From the NCBI GenBank assembly GCA_944327285.1, contig CALVHG010000014.1, positions 1 through 49,132 on the forward strand: a stretch of DNA of 49,132 nt, in the 5' to 3' direction. Source of the stretch: an uncultured Desulfovibrio sp. Its GTDB lineage: Bacteria > Desulfobacterota > Desulfovibrionia > Desulfovibrionales > Desulfovibrionaceae. The notes below the pieces were generated by a model that saw only the letters and a program-made list of their open reading frames with translations, made no database searches and was not told the DNA's origin. Positions within the stretch are counted from its first letter, which is position 1; each line of letters opens with the position of its first letter. Positions 15,017 to 23,579 of this stretch are shown here, one piece after another. The position numbers were made by a program, and so were the translations under genes.

Positions 15017-15541
15017 ATAGACGACGGGAAGATATTCCACAAAAATTTCGCCGTTGCCATTGTAGAAGTCGGCGGTCAGCGTGATGACAGTGTACACGCT
15101 GCGCCAGCGATAGCGGTAATGCTCGTGCCCGTAGATATGGCGCCCGGTCAGGCTCTCGTTACGATAGGGGCCCCACTGGCGCGACAGGGCGTGCGCCATG
15201 TCGCGGAAGGCTTTCATGGCGACGGCAAAGGTACGGGCGCCGCAATAATGGAACAATAGTCCGTTAAGGCGCTGCGTTTCAGTTGTGCTGGCGTAGCCCA
15301 GGACTGGTTTGTCGGCAATGCTCATGGCGCTGGAAAGCGCATAGTGATACATATTTTGATCGGTGACGACCGGCTCGATCAGCCGTTTTGCCGTGCCGAG
15401 AAATGGCGGCAGCCCTGTGATGGGCGTTCCCCAGCGCAGACCGTCAAAGGCCTCGCCGGTAAGGTGTTGCGTGGCCGCTGTCGGGGTAGCGGCCATGATG
15501 ATCAGCAGCGCCGCAAGAAGGAAGTGCTGTAGTCGTGGCAT
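15014..15541 (-). CDS. Exported protein of unknown function
   Basis: I do not recognise this 175-residue protein. It starts MPRLQHFLLAALLIIMAATPTAA, a clear Sec signal peptide. The mature part has RWGTPITGLPPF, a central LLFHYCGARTFAVAMKAF segment and an aromatic C terminus ending VEYLPVVY; the YRWRSVYTVITLTADFY strand pattern suggests a beta-rich periplasmic fold. GGAGGTC immediately upstream on the reverse strand selects this ATG over an earlier in-frame one at 15625. It lies inside the flagellar cluster on the opposite strand. Its stop codon comes from the family A element. Confidence 0.75.
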   Translation of the reverse strand: MPRLQHFLLAALLIIMAATPTAATQHLTGEAFDGLRWGTPITGLPPFLGTAKRLIEPVVTDQNMYHYALSSAMSIADKPVLGYASTTETQRLNGLLFHYCGARTFAVAMKAFRDMAHALSRQWGPYRNESLTGRHIYGHEHYRYRWRSVYTVITLTADFYNGNGEIFVEYLPVVY

Positions 15542-15823
15542 GAGACCTCCAGGGGGTATGGCCTGTTTTGAAAATAGGCGGGATTTTTCTTTGTGATCGC
15601 TGGCGAAAACAAGCGTCTTTAGCATGACACGAGAGCGCCTTGTCGTCCAGCGTCCGGGAATTCCCGTTGCGCTCCCGTGCGCGGCATGGCGGACGACGCT
15701 GCGTTGTCTGTTTTCTTCCGCGGCAGGGAGGCGGGGAGTTTTCCGACATGTTTGGCGTCCTTGCGGCAGTGGGGAGATGTCGCGAGGGCGTCATTTTTTT
15801 GTTCCCGCCCGGAGCGGGCCGCA

Positions 15824-15960
15824 TGAGCGTTTTGGCATTGAAAAGGGCAAAATGCGAGGCGGCACAGCGCAGTCTGGCCCGAAGCGAGCGGAAAACCGCG
15901 CTTTTTTCGCGCAGCGACAAGCCGTATGGTTTGAAATGTGTTTCAAGCTGAAAAGGCTTA
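15824..15960 (+). repeat. Family A repeat, diverged copy
   Basis: It runs from TGAGCGTTTTGGCATTG to TTTCAAGCTGAAAAGGCTTA, with hairpins 1-3 recognisable and hairpin 4 shortened. Confidence 0.75.
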
Positions 15961-16099
15961 TGCCGGCCGACATTTCCGACGGGCGACCGCCGGCAGAGCC
16001 GCCAGCCGCGCGGGGCTGGCCTGGCATAACCATTGTTCCGATACGCGGACGGGGTGTCCTGCGTCTTCTGCCGTCAGACGGACGACGCAGGCCGCTGTT

Positions 16100-16242
16100 T
16101 GAGAGCGTTTTACCTTTAAAAAAGGTGAACGCGAGGCGACGGTACGGCGCTGACTCTGTCAGAACTGTGTGGAAAAACAATGCTTTTCCGTGAAAAGACA
16201 GGCCGTTTGAAGCGCACAGCGTTTCAAACTGAAAATGTTCCA
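16100..16242 (+). repeat. Family A repeat, diverged copy
   Basis: It runs from TGAGAGCGTTTTACC to CAAACTGAAAATGTTCCA. The middle hairpins have many changes, so this copy looks older than those at 13240 or 14868. Confidence 0.7.
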
Positions 16243-16457
16243 GGCGCTATTTCCTGCGGCCGGGCAGGGGAGGATATGCCGAAGGTTGCGCGTTCATTGT
16301 TTTGGCAGGGACGCGAAACGCGCGCGGCGATTCGCTGACGCGTGTCATTTTTCCTTTGCCTCGCGGCTGTGCCGCGGTGCGGGCAAAAGCCCATGAAAAG
16401 AGGCTTCGCGCCGTTTTTTCGTGCCCTTGCGGCATGGGAAAACGGCTTTTCTCATTT

Positions 16458-16473
16458 TGGCACGGGCGTTGCA
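16458..16473 (+). promoter_or_regulatory. Sigma-54 promoter of fliF-fliI
   Basis: TGGCACGGGCGTTGCA fits the sigma-54 consensus, with GG at 16459-16460 and GC at 16471-16472. It lies 65 bases before the fliF ATG and gives the second flagellar segment its own promoter. Confidence 0.92.
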
Positions 16474-16537
16474 TAATACAGTGCGAGAGCGAGGCGTCAA
16501 AGCCTTGTCAGGAACCGTCAGGATGAGGAGTAACACC

Positions 16538-18187
16538 ATGGCCACACCGCCTTTCATGTCCAGTATTAGTGAACGAATCAAAGAAGCCTGGGGCCGCATG
16601 AGCAAGGGGCAGCGGATTTCCGTCTGTGCCGGCACCGTTCTCGTGCTTGCCGCTTTCATAGGGCTGGCCATCTATTCCAGCCGCCCCGATTTTCAGGTGC
16701 TGTATTCCAACCTGACGCCGGAAGACGCGAACCGCGTCGTCAAGATGCTTCAGGCTGACAAGACGCCGTATCAGCTTGCCGACAACGGCACGACCGTCAT
16801 GGTGCCGCGCGAAGTCGTTTATGCCCAGCGCATCCGGGTAGCTGGCGAAGGCGGCCTGGTGGGGCAGGGCATCGGCTTTGAGCTCTTTGACAAGGTCAAG
16901 GTCGGCCAGACGGACTTTGTGCAGAAAATCAACTACACCAGAGCGCTTCAGGGCGAACTGGCGCGCACCATCAGCGAATTTCCCAGCGTCGAAAGCGCGC
17001 GCGTCCATCTGGTGATTCCGCAGCGCAGCCTGTTTGTGGAAGATCGTCAGGCTCCGTCCGCATCGGTGGTGCTGAAGCTGCATTCGCCCACCCGCAAGCC
17101 GGACCCCAAGGAAATCAACGCCATCCTCAACATGACCGTCATGGCTGTGGAAGGTCTTGATCCTAACCATGTCTCCATTACCGACAACGGCGGCAAGGTG
17201 CTTTATCAGCCTGTGTCGGACAGCCTGGCTGGCGCTTCCTCCACCCAGATGGAACATCGGCTCGAAGTGCAGCGTAATTTGGAACGCCGCATCGAGGAAA
17301 TGTTGCAGCCGCTCTTTGGTCCCGGCCGCGTCATTGCCAAGGTTAACGCCGACATGGACTTCAGCCAGAAGACCATCCGCCGCGAGCTCTATGACCCCGA
17401 AAAGGTGGCTGTGCGCAGCGAGCAGCGCAGCGAAGAAACGCAGCAGGGCCGCGCCAATCTTGAAGGCGGCGCTCCCGATGCCAACTTCCGCGGCGACGGC
17501 ATCACCGGTTCCGTGTCCGACCAGAACGGCAGCCGCGAAACCCGCACCACCAACTACGAAATCAACAAGGAAGAACAGCAGATTGTCGCCAACGTGGGGG
17601 ATCTGCGCCGCCTGACCGTGGCGGTCATCATCGACGGCACCTATCAGAAGGTAGACGGCGCCTGGGCCTTCACGCCCCGCAGCAAGGAAGAACTTGATCG
17701 CGTGCGGCAATTGGTGTCAAATGCAGTGGGTCTGGATACGGCGCGCGGCGACTCCCTCGAAGTGAGCTCCGCTCCCTTCATGGATTCCGAACCGCCGGTT
17801 GACCCGAACTTTGGCGACATCCTCGCCACCTATGCCGAACGTCTGGGCAAGCCGCTGCTCAATGCCCTGCTGGCCTTCCTCTTCCTGATGCTGGTTGTCC
17901 GCCCCGTGGTGCTGGCCCTCATCCGCCCGAAAGTGGAAGCCGGGGAAATGGTCGACGACCTTGTGGGCCTGCCTGCCGCCGAAGAACAGCTTGCTCTCTA
18001 TGAAGCGCTGGAAGATGCGGCCAAGGGTGACGCGGAAGCTGGGGACGAGGATGAGGACGAAATGTCCTACAAGGATATCGAAGCTCTCAAGGCGCATATC
18101 TTCGCCCTGTCCGACAATCACATGGAACAGGTTGTGACCCTTATGCGCGGCTGGATGGGAAAGAATGAAAGTAGTGCAAAAGCCTAG
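16538..18187 (+). CDS. fliF: Flagellar MS-ring protein FliF
   Basis: This 549-residue inner-membrane protein forms the MS ring. A first transmembrane segment (VLVLAAFIGLAIYS) is at about residues 33-48, the YscJ/FliF ring-building domains span about 50-400 (DFQVLYSNLTPEDA, ARVHLVIPQRSLF), and a second transmembrane segment (LLNALLAFLFLMLVV) is at about 440-455. The cytoplasmic tail ends LSDNHMEQVVTLMRGWMGK, the FliG-binding region. GAGGAG lies 7 bases before the ATG. The gene end overlaps by 23 bases a small ORF with a similar tail. Confidence 0.97.
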   Translation: MATPPFMSSISERIKEAWGRMSKGQRISVCAGTVLVLAAFIGLAIYSSRPDFQVLYSNLTPEDANRVVKMLQADKTPYQLADNGTTVMVPREVVYAQRIRVAGEGGLVGQGIGFELFDKVKVGQTDFVQKINYTRALQGELARTISEFPSVESARVHLVIPQRSLFVEDRQAPSASVVLKLHSPTRKPDPKEINAILNMTVMAVEGLDPNHVSITDNGGKVLYQPVSDSLAGASSTQMEHRLEVQRNLERRIEEMLQPLFGPGRVIAKVNADMDFSQKTIRRELYDPEKVAVRSEQRSEETQQGRANLEGGAPDANFRGDGITGSVSDQNGSRETRTTNYEINKEEQQIVANVGDLRRLTVAVIIDGTYQKVDGAWAFTPRSKEELDRVRQLVSNAVGLDTARGDSLEVSSAPFMDSEPPVDPNFGDILATYAERLGKPLLNALLAFLFLMLVVRPVVLALIRPKVEAGEMVDDLVGLPAAEEQLALYEALEDAAKGDAEAGDEDEDEMSYKDIEALKAHIFALSDNHMEQVVTLMRGWMGKNESSAKA

Positions 18188-18380
18188 CGGACGCCCTCAG
18201 CCCGTCGATGACGGGGGCAAGGACCTCCCCTCCCTCGCGGACATCAAGGCCCTGCGCCACGCCCAGAAGGAAACCAATCAGCGCGTGGAAGAATTGAAAT
18301 TGAGACTCTTCCGTATGACGGATCAGCATATGGATCAGGCAATCAATATCATTAAGCGGTGGCTTGACAAAAAGCAGTAA
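18165..18380 (+). CDS. Small protein resembling the FliG-binding tail of FliF
   Basis: This 71-residue frame overlaps the end of fliF by 23 bases and lies upstream of fliG. Its C terminus, RMTDQHMDQAINIIKRWLDKK, aligns with the FliF tail ALSDNHMEQVVTLMRGWMGKN: S/T-D-X-H-M-[DE]-Q, five hydrophobic-pattern residues, then a basic-W-hydrophobic end. The hydrophobic-X-X-W end is the FliG-binding feature of FliF tails. The preceding HAQKETNQRVEELKLRL is coiled-coil-like. GGGAAAG precedes the ATG and coupling to fliF is likely. No signal peptide or membrane segment. Known role: none that I recognise; a FliG ligand, competitor or adaptor is an inference. Confidence 0.7.
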   Translation: MKVVQKPSGRPQPVDDGGKDLPSLADIKALRHAQKETNQRVEELKLRLFRMTDQHMDQAINIIKRWLDKKQ

Positions 18381-18400
18381 TCACGCCAAGTAATGAGAAA

Positions 18401-18432
18401 GTGATGCGCGGCTCGCAAGAGTCGCGCATCAC
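18401..18432 (+). terminator. Hairpin between the small FliF-tail ORF and fliG
   Basis: GTGATGCGCG (18401-18410) pairs with CGCGCATCAC (18423-18432). A second short CTCCGG/CCGGAG hairpin with a T-rich loop follows to about 18465. These could attenuate transcription into fliG or process the mRNA. Confidence 0.45.
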
Positions 18433-18611
18433 TCGTCGAGGCTCTCCGGCATGTTTTTTTCCGGAGCGCCGATTTTTCATATTTGGGGCAGTGGGTTAAA
18501 AAAACTCGTAAAAATGTCTACATTTTATATCAAGAAAAACGGGAGCGGACGCGCGCTGCGGGGAGAGGCGGCAAGCGTCAGGCAACCGGAGGTCGCCGTG
18601 GAGGAATGGGG

Positions 18612-19610
18612 ATGGAATTGACGGGACAGCAGCGCATTGCCGTACTTTTGCTTGCCATGGGTGACAAGTTCACCTCGGACGTGTTCAAGCGCATGGATCG
18701 ACAGGAAATAGCCGACGTTTCCCGCGCGATTGTGGAGTTGCCGCCTGTGCCCAAGGATGTGGTGGAGCAGGTGCTGCGCGACTTCCACGAATCGCTGGTG
18801 GAAGGCGTGGACATGATTTCCGGCGGCAGCGACATATTGAAGCGGCTGCTTGTGAAGAATACGGACCCGGAAACGGCCAAGTACATCATGGACACCCTCA
18901 ACCTTGACACCGGCCCCGCCCCCTTCCGCGAGCTCGGTCAGGTGAGCCCGCGCATGCTGTCGCAGATTCTGCGCAACGAACATCCGCAGACCCTGGCCCT
19001 GATTATGGGGCACCTCAATTCCGACCAGGCGGCAAGCCTGCTGACCAGCCTGCCCGCCGGCGTTCGCGCCGAAGTGCTGATGCGTCTGGCGCGTCTCGAA
19101 TCCGTGCCGGAAGACATGCTCATGGAAGTGGACAAGGTGCTCACGAGTCAGCTCATTGCTATGGGCGGCAAGGAAGGCAAGAAGGTCGGCGGCGTGCAGT
19201 CCGTGGCCGAAATCCTCAATGCCGTGGACCGCGCCACGGAAGAGGAAGTGCTGTCGGAAATCGAAGAAGATTCCGCGCAGATGGCCGAAGATATCCGCAA
19301 CCTCATGTTCGTGTTCGAAGACTGCAAGAACATCGACGACAAGGGCATCCGCGAAGTCATCCGCGAAACGCAGCAGGAAGACCTCATTCTTGCTCTGCGC
19401 GGCGCCAGCGACGAGCTCAAGGAAAAGTTCTTCCGCAACATGTCCGAGCGCGCCGCCAACATGATCCGGGAAGAACTGGAATACATGGGGCCCACCAAGC
19501 TTTCGGACGTGGAAGGCGCGCAGCAGAATATCGTCAAGGTCGTGCGGCGGCTCGAAGCCGAGAACAAGGTTGTGGTCAACCGCGGCGGCAACAGCGACAT
19601 TTTTGTCTAG
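18612..19610 (+). CDS. fliG: Flagellar motor switch protein FliG
   Basis: This 332-residue protein has the normal FliG length and three domains: N-terminal FliF-binding (MELTGQQRIAVLLLAMGDKF), middle (RNEHPQTLALIMGHLN, the EHPQ motif that binds FliM) and C-terminal torque helix (LRGASDELKEKFFRNMSERAA) whose charged residues face the stator. GGAGG at 18600-18604 is 7 bases before this ATG; an ATG 6 bases earlier is too close to the ribosome site. It is encoded about 230 bases after the small FliF-tail ORF. Confidence 0.97.
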   Translation: MELTGQQRIAVLLLAMGDKFTSDVFKRMDRQEIADVSRAIVELPPVPKDVVEQVLRDFHESLVEGVDMISGGSDILKRLLVKNTDPETAKYIMDTLNLDTGPAPFRELGQVSPRMLSQILRNEHPQTLALIMGHLNSDQAASLLTSLPAGVRAEVLMRLARLESVPEDMLMEVDKVLTSQLIAMGGKEGKKVGGVQSVAEILNAVDRATEEEVLSEIEEDSAQMAEDIRNLMFVFEDCKNIDDKGIREVIRETQQEDLILALRGASDELKEKFFRNMSERAANMIREELEYMGPTKLSDVEGAQQNIVKVVRRLEAENKVVVNRGGNSDIFV

Positions 19611-19922
19611 CGGATCTTCCGCCGGCAACGGTTCCGATGCCGGGTCGGGAGGCGGCATCGCGGCAGGATTGCCGCGGCGCAGGTCGCGTTCGTATCGCAG
19701 GCGCGGCGTACCGTTTCTCCGTCGCGTCGGAACCGCAACGGCCGAAAGCCGTCTGTTTTCTTTGGTCATGCTGCCCCCGGGCGCGGGCGTCTCTTCCGCA
19801 GCCGCCGGAGCATGGGCGTTTTTTCGTAAAGCGTCCTCCGGTGCGGCGGTCCGTGCTTCTGCCGGCTGTTCGGGAACATGGCTGGAACTGTCCACGCCGA
19901 AACGAAAAAAGGAAGAACAACC
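19611..19922. other. Intergenic stretch between fliG and fliH
   Basis: 312 bases with no supported gene, GC-rich and rich in short inverted repeats (for example GATGCCG...CGGCATC and GCGGCA...TGCCGC near 19636-19677). Such a gap is unusual between cotranscribed flagellar genes. I see no promoter or T-run terminator. Confidence 0.5.
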
Positions 19923-21470
19923 ATGCCCCTGGACGATTTGCGCAAGAAGTGGGGTACCATCTTCATGGGTGAGCGCGAAGCTACCGTGGAGGAACTGGAC
20001 GCCATGCAGGAGCCCGCGCGCCGGGCTCAGGTGCGCCAGAAGGTGCAGGAAGACTATATGGAGCGCGTCCGCGAAAAGGCTACCGAGCGGGCGCGGCAGA
20101 TTCTGGGCGAAGCCTACGCCGAACGTCAGAAAGTGCTGGCCGAGGCGCGGGAAGAAGCGCAGCGCCAGAGCGATCTGATTCTGGCGGAAGTGGAGCGTAT
20201 TCGCCAGTCCACTAAGGAAGGCTATGAGGCCATGCAGGCGGAATTGCAGAAGGCCGCCGACATCAGAGCCGAGGCCCAGCGTATCCGCGACGACGCCGCC
20301 CGGATTCACGAATCCGCGCAGGCCGACGGGCATGCCGCCGGAGTGGAAAGCGCCGAAGGCGAACTGCGGGCCTTCCGGGGCGAACTGGGGCAGCATCTGG
20401 CGTGGGTGCTGCAGGCGCTTTCCGCGCAGTTTGAAACCATCGACGCCCAGTGGCGCGAAGATTTGGCCGAGCTGACCCGCGTGGCGGTAAGCGCCGCCAC
20501 GGGCCATGTGATGGATACGCAGCACGACGCCGTTGTGCGCGCCGTTCTGCTTGATTCGCTGTCGCTGCTGGAAAATCGGGCCACCATCACCGTCAGAGTG
20601 CATCCCGAAGACGAAAAGATGGTTGGAACCCTGTTCAAGGCCGCGCGGGAACGCGCGCCGGAATTGCAGAACTGGGTTGTGGAGGGCGACGCCTCGCTGG
20701 AGCTTGGCGGTTTCATTGTGGAAACCAACAGCGGCAGCGTGGACGCGCGCAGGGAATGCTTTAAGGATCTGGTGGACAGCGTGCTGGTTCATCTGGCCCT
20801 GCCCGGCAGCGATGCTGAACGCGCGGTGCGCGAGGCGGCCGAAGAGATGGCGCAGCGCGCCGTGCAGCGCATCAGGGCGCTTGCGCCGGTGGACGAGACG
20901 CCGGAGGCGGATGTTCCCGCTCCTGCCGAGGTTGCGGCGACAGCGCCGGCAGCGCCGGTTGCCGCTCCTGCGGCGGCGGAACCGCCGCTGGAGAATATGG
21001 CGGAAGACGTCCAGGCCGAAGCGGATGTTCTTTCTGACGCGGAGCTTGACAGGACCCTGTCGGAAGCGGCGACGCAGTCGGACGACAGCGTTGCCGACGT
21101 CCTGCCCGATGCTCCTGCCGTTGCGGATACCGCGGCGGAGGTCGCTCCTGTGGAGAGCGGCGCCGAGGCTCTGCCTGTCGAGGATGAGGCCGCGGCGCTG
21201 ATCGATGAAGCGCAGGAAGCGCCCGCTCAGGAAGCGGCGGAAGCCCCGGAAGCAGCCTCGGCGCCTGCCGCTGCTGAAGATGAGGCCTTGCCGGAACCGC
21301 GCTCCAATGCCTCGCGCGCAGCGTTGGAAGACGAACTCTTCCCGCTTGAAGAGCCGCCGGCCACGCCTTCTGTCAGCGCGCCCGCTGCTCCGGCGGCGCC
21401 GCGTCCCAAACCGGCTCCCGCCACGTCTCCGGAAATTCTGACCGGAGGCGGCTTCCTGCCCGGCGCGTAG
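19923..21470 (+). CDS. fliH: Flagellar export stator protein FliH with a long Pro/Ala/acidic C-terminal extension
   Basis: This 515-residue protein is about twice the usual FliH length. Residues 1-322 look like FliH: a charged coiled-coil N-terminal half (ERVREKATERARQILGEAYA, repeated A/E/R heptads) and the C-terminal FliH domain with RVHPEDEKMV and LELGGFIVETNSGSVDA. FliH holds the export ATPase FliI. Residues about 323-515 are a low-complexity tail dominated by Ala, Pro, Glu and Asp. The chosen ATG has GGAAG about 9 bases upstream; an in-frame ATG at 19878 lacks one. It is upstream of fliI, as expected. Confidence 0.9.
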   Translation: MPLDDLRKKWGTIFMGEREATVEELDAMQEPARRAQVRQKVQEDYMERVREKATERARQILGEAYAERQKVLAEAREEAQRQSDLILAEVERIRQSTKEGYEAMQAELQKAADIRAEAQRIRDDAARIHESAQADGHAAGVESAEGELRAFRGELGQHLAWVLQALSAQFETIDAQWREDLAELTRVAVSAATGHVMDTQHDAVVRAVLLDSLSLLENRATITVRVHPEDEKMVGTLFKAARERAPELQNWVVEGDASLELGGFIVETNSGSVDARRECFKDLVDSVLVHLALPGSDAERAVREAAEEMAQRAVQRIRALAPVDETPEADVPAPAEVAATAPAAPVAAPAAAEPPLENMAEDVQAEADVLSDAELDRTLSEAATQSDDSVADVLPDAPAVADTAAEVAPVESGAEALPVEDEAAALIDEAQEAPAQEAAEAPEAASAPAAAEDEALPEPRSNASRAALEDELFPLEEPPATPSVSAPAAPAAPRPKPAPATSPEILTGGGFLPGA

Positions 21471-21689
21471 CCTCGAATCTTGCAAGGCTGTCTCTTCTCG
21501 CGCGGCGATGCTGCGGGGGAAGGGGCGGCTTTTTGCGGACGGCGCATAACAGCGTCCTCTCGTTGCGGGCGGCGATGTCTGTCGACGCGACAACGCCGAC
21601 GCTGTCATGCGGATCGGGAGTCCGTGTTGCTGTCAGGCGGCGCTGTCTCCGATTCTTTTTGAACCAGCTTTCAGAACTAAGGAAAGACC

Positions 21690-23213
21690 ATGAAGCTTGA
21701 TCCCCAGTCCTGTAGTCGGCTTTTGCAGGCGGGCAGCCCCATGAAGTTGTACGGCAAGGTGACCAAGGTGGTTGGTCTTGTGGCTGAAGGCAGCGGCTTG
21801 CGGGCGCCTCTGGGGGCTGTCTGCCACATGATGCCTTCGGAAGACAGCGAGGGCATCGCCGCCGAAGTCGTGGGTTTCCGCGACGGCAATCTGCTGTTCA
21901 TGCCCTATGGCGATATGCGGGGCATCCGGCCCGGCAGCCGCATCCGCAATACCAGCCTGCCGCCGGTGTTCCCCGTGGGGCCGGAGCTGCTGGGACGCGC
22001 TTTTGACGCCTTCGGCACGCCGCTGGATTCCGGTCCGGCCATCAGCACCGAACTGTGCGCGTCGCCGCTGGCCCAGACCTCGGAGGGCAAGGCGGACTTC
22101 GCCGCGCAGATGGAGGCGCAGCGTCCCTTCACGCCCCAGTGGATTCTGGACGCGCGACGGGAATGGCACCCCGAACTGGGCAGTTTGTATGCCGATCCGC
22201 CGAATCCTTTGCAGCGTCCTCGCATCACGGATATTCTGGACGTGGGCGTGCGCGCCATCAACGGTCTGATCACGCTGGGTAAGGGCCAGCGCGTGGGCAT
22301 CATGGCCGGCTCCGGCGTGGGTAAGTCCACGCTCATGGGCATGATGGCCCGGTATACTAAGGCGGACGTTAACGTTATTGGTCTGATTGGCGAACGCGGC
22401 CGCGAAGTGCTGGAATTTATGGAGCGCGATCTTGGCCCCGAAGGCATGGCCCGTTCCGTGCTTGTCATTGCCACCTCTGACCAGTCCCCTCTGGTGCGCA
22501 TGCGGGCGGCCTATGCGGCCACCGCCGTGGCCGAATACTTCCGCGACAAGGGCAAGGACGTGCTTCTTATGATGGACTCGGTTACGCGCTTTGCCATGGC
22601 GGCGCGCGAAGTCGGTCTTGCCATCGGGGAACCGCCCACGACCAAGGGCTATACGCCGACGGTCTTCGCCCAGCTCCCCAAGCTGCTGGAGCGCGCGGGC
22701 CGTTCCTCTACCGGGACTATTACCGGGGTGTATACGGTGCTGGTGGACGGCGACGACTTCAACGAACCCATTGCCGACGCCGTGCGTTCCATTCTGGACG
22801 GGCATATTGTGCTGACCCGCGATCTGGCCGACCAGGGCCATTTCCCCGCCATTGACGTGCTGCGCTCCATCAGCCGTCTGCGTTCCGACATCTGCAAGCG
22901 GGACGACCTCATGGCGGGCCGCGCCGTCCTGCGCAGCATGAGCACCTATCGCAAGGTCGAGGATATGGTGAACATTGGCGCCTATGCCCGCGGCAGCAAT
23001 CCTGAAATTGACGAGGCCATCATCAAGATGCCGCTCATCAACAACTTTTTGCGTCAGGAAGTGGCGGAAAAGCAGGATGTGGAAAGCAGCATGGGGCTGC
23101 TGCGCGCCATTGTGGACGCTCCGGGAACCCTGCCGCCCCCGCAGGAAGCCCCGGCGGCGCAGAACAAGCTTCAGAAGGTTCCCCCCGTGCCCGGAGGCCT
23201 GCGGCGGGGCTAG
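21690..23213 (+). CDS. fliI: Flagellar export ATPase FliI
   Basis: This 507-residue ATPase has Walker A GSGVGKST at about 206-213, GERGREV, the Walker B strand DVLLMMDSVTRFAMAAREV and EPPTTKGYTP, all diagnostic of FliI/YscN. It energises flagellar protein export. It is about 60 residues longer than typical FliI. The extra length is largely an insertion at about 121-165, ending just before the NPLQRPRI motif that normally follows the GPPP linker. AAGGAAAG precedes the ATG. fliJ, which usually follows, is not found; repeats begin 14 bases downstream. Confidence 0.96.
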   Translation: MKLDPQSCSRLLQAGSPMKLYGKVTKVVGLVAEGSGLRAPLGAVCHMMPSEDSEGIAAEVVGFRDGNLLFMPYGDMRGIRPGSRIRNTSLPPVFPVGPELLGRAFDAFGTPLDSGPAISTELCASPLAQTSEGKADFAAQMEAQRPFTPQWILDARREWHPELGSLYADPPNPLQRPRITDILDVGVRAINGLITLGKGQRVGIMAGSGVGKSTLMGMMARYTKADVNVIGLIGERGREVLEFMERDLGPEGMARSVLVIATSDQSPLVRMRAAYAATAVAEYFRDKGKDVLLMMDSVTRFAMAAREVGLAIGEPPTTKGYTPTVFAQLPKLLERAGRSSTGTITGVYTVLVDGDDFNEPIADAVRSILDGHIVLTRDLADQGHFPAIDVLRSISRLRSDICKRDDLMAGRAVLRSMSTYRKVEDMVNIGAYARGSNPEIDEAIIKMPLINNFLRQEVAEKQDVESSMGLLRAIVDAPGTLPPPQEAPAAQNKLQKVPPVPGGLRRG

Positions 23214-23226
23214 TTTTTTGATTTTT

Positions 23227-23386
23227 CTGGGGGAAGGGAAACCCCTCATCTCTGCTGTCGATGCCCGTACGGGCACGGCCTGCGGCCGCCTTCGGTCGCT
23301 GCTGGCGCGAGAGGGCCCAGTCTTTCCGAAGGAAAGGCGTTCTTGTAGCGCTTCCCCCAAGCCTCCCATCCCATCCCCAGCGCGCT
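23227..23386. repeat. Family B repeat with about 100-base loop insert
   Basis: The left arm (CTGGGGGAAGGGAAACCCCTC) and AGCGCGC tail match family B, but the loop is replaced by sequence with its own hairpins: GATGCCCGT/ACGGGCA, GCGGCCGC, and GCCTTTCC-like/GGAAAGGC. The same insert occurs at 30844-31018, at 49057-49132 (cut by the window end) and reversed in 10499-10803. It directly follows fliI and may act as its terminator. Confidence 0.8.
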
Positions 23387-23404
23387 TTTTCAGAGCTTTT
23401 GCCC

Positions 23405-23579
23405 TATGGTTTGAAACGCAAGGCGTTTCAAGCTGAAATTGCTCCGTATGGAATATGGCGTCGCGCGGGTGCGCCGCGGTTTTCCCTGCGGCAACCGTCC
23501 TCCGGAAATCGGAAAGACGCTGCTCCGTTATTCTTGCAAAAGCCCCCTGTCTTCTTCCGCGAGAAGGCAGGGGGGCTTT
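23405..23579 (+). repeat. Family D direct repeat, left copy (flanks vgrG)
   Basis: From TATGGTTTGAAACGCAAGGC to the GGGGGGCTTT of a terminator hairpin, this matches 27566-27738 with only a few changes and one or two small indels. It consists of the 3' end of a family A element, a unique GC-rich part (CTGCGGCAACCGTCC, CGGAAATCGGAAAGACGC) and a terminator. Confidence 0.88.

Larger units (their letters stand above)
15542..16457. other. Non-coding stretch upstream of fliF
   Basis: About 900 bases with no convincing gene. It contains two family A copies (15824-15960, 16100-16242) and GC-rich sequence with short hairpins. The sigma-54 promoter of fliF follows at 16458. Confidence 0.55.

Noticed and set aside
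15624-16193. 189-codon + frame upstream of fliF
   Set aside because: It spans a family A copy and has no start signal or domain.
18525-21608. 1027-codon reverse open frame across fliG and fliH
   Set aside because: Shadow of two certain genes; Arg/Gly/His-rich with no motif.
23227-23386. CRISPR array for the repeated GC-rich blocks
   Set aside because: Copies are dispersed and palindromic, not regularly spaced with unique spacers, and no cas gene is present.
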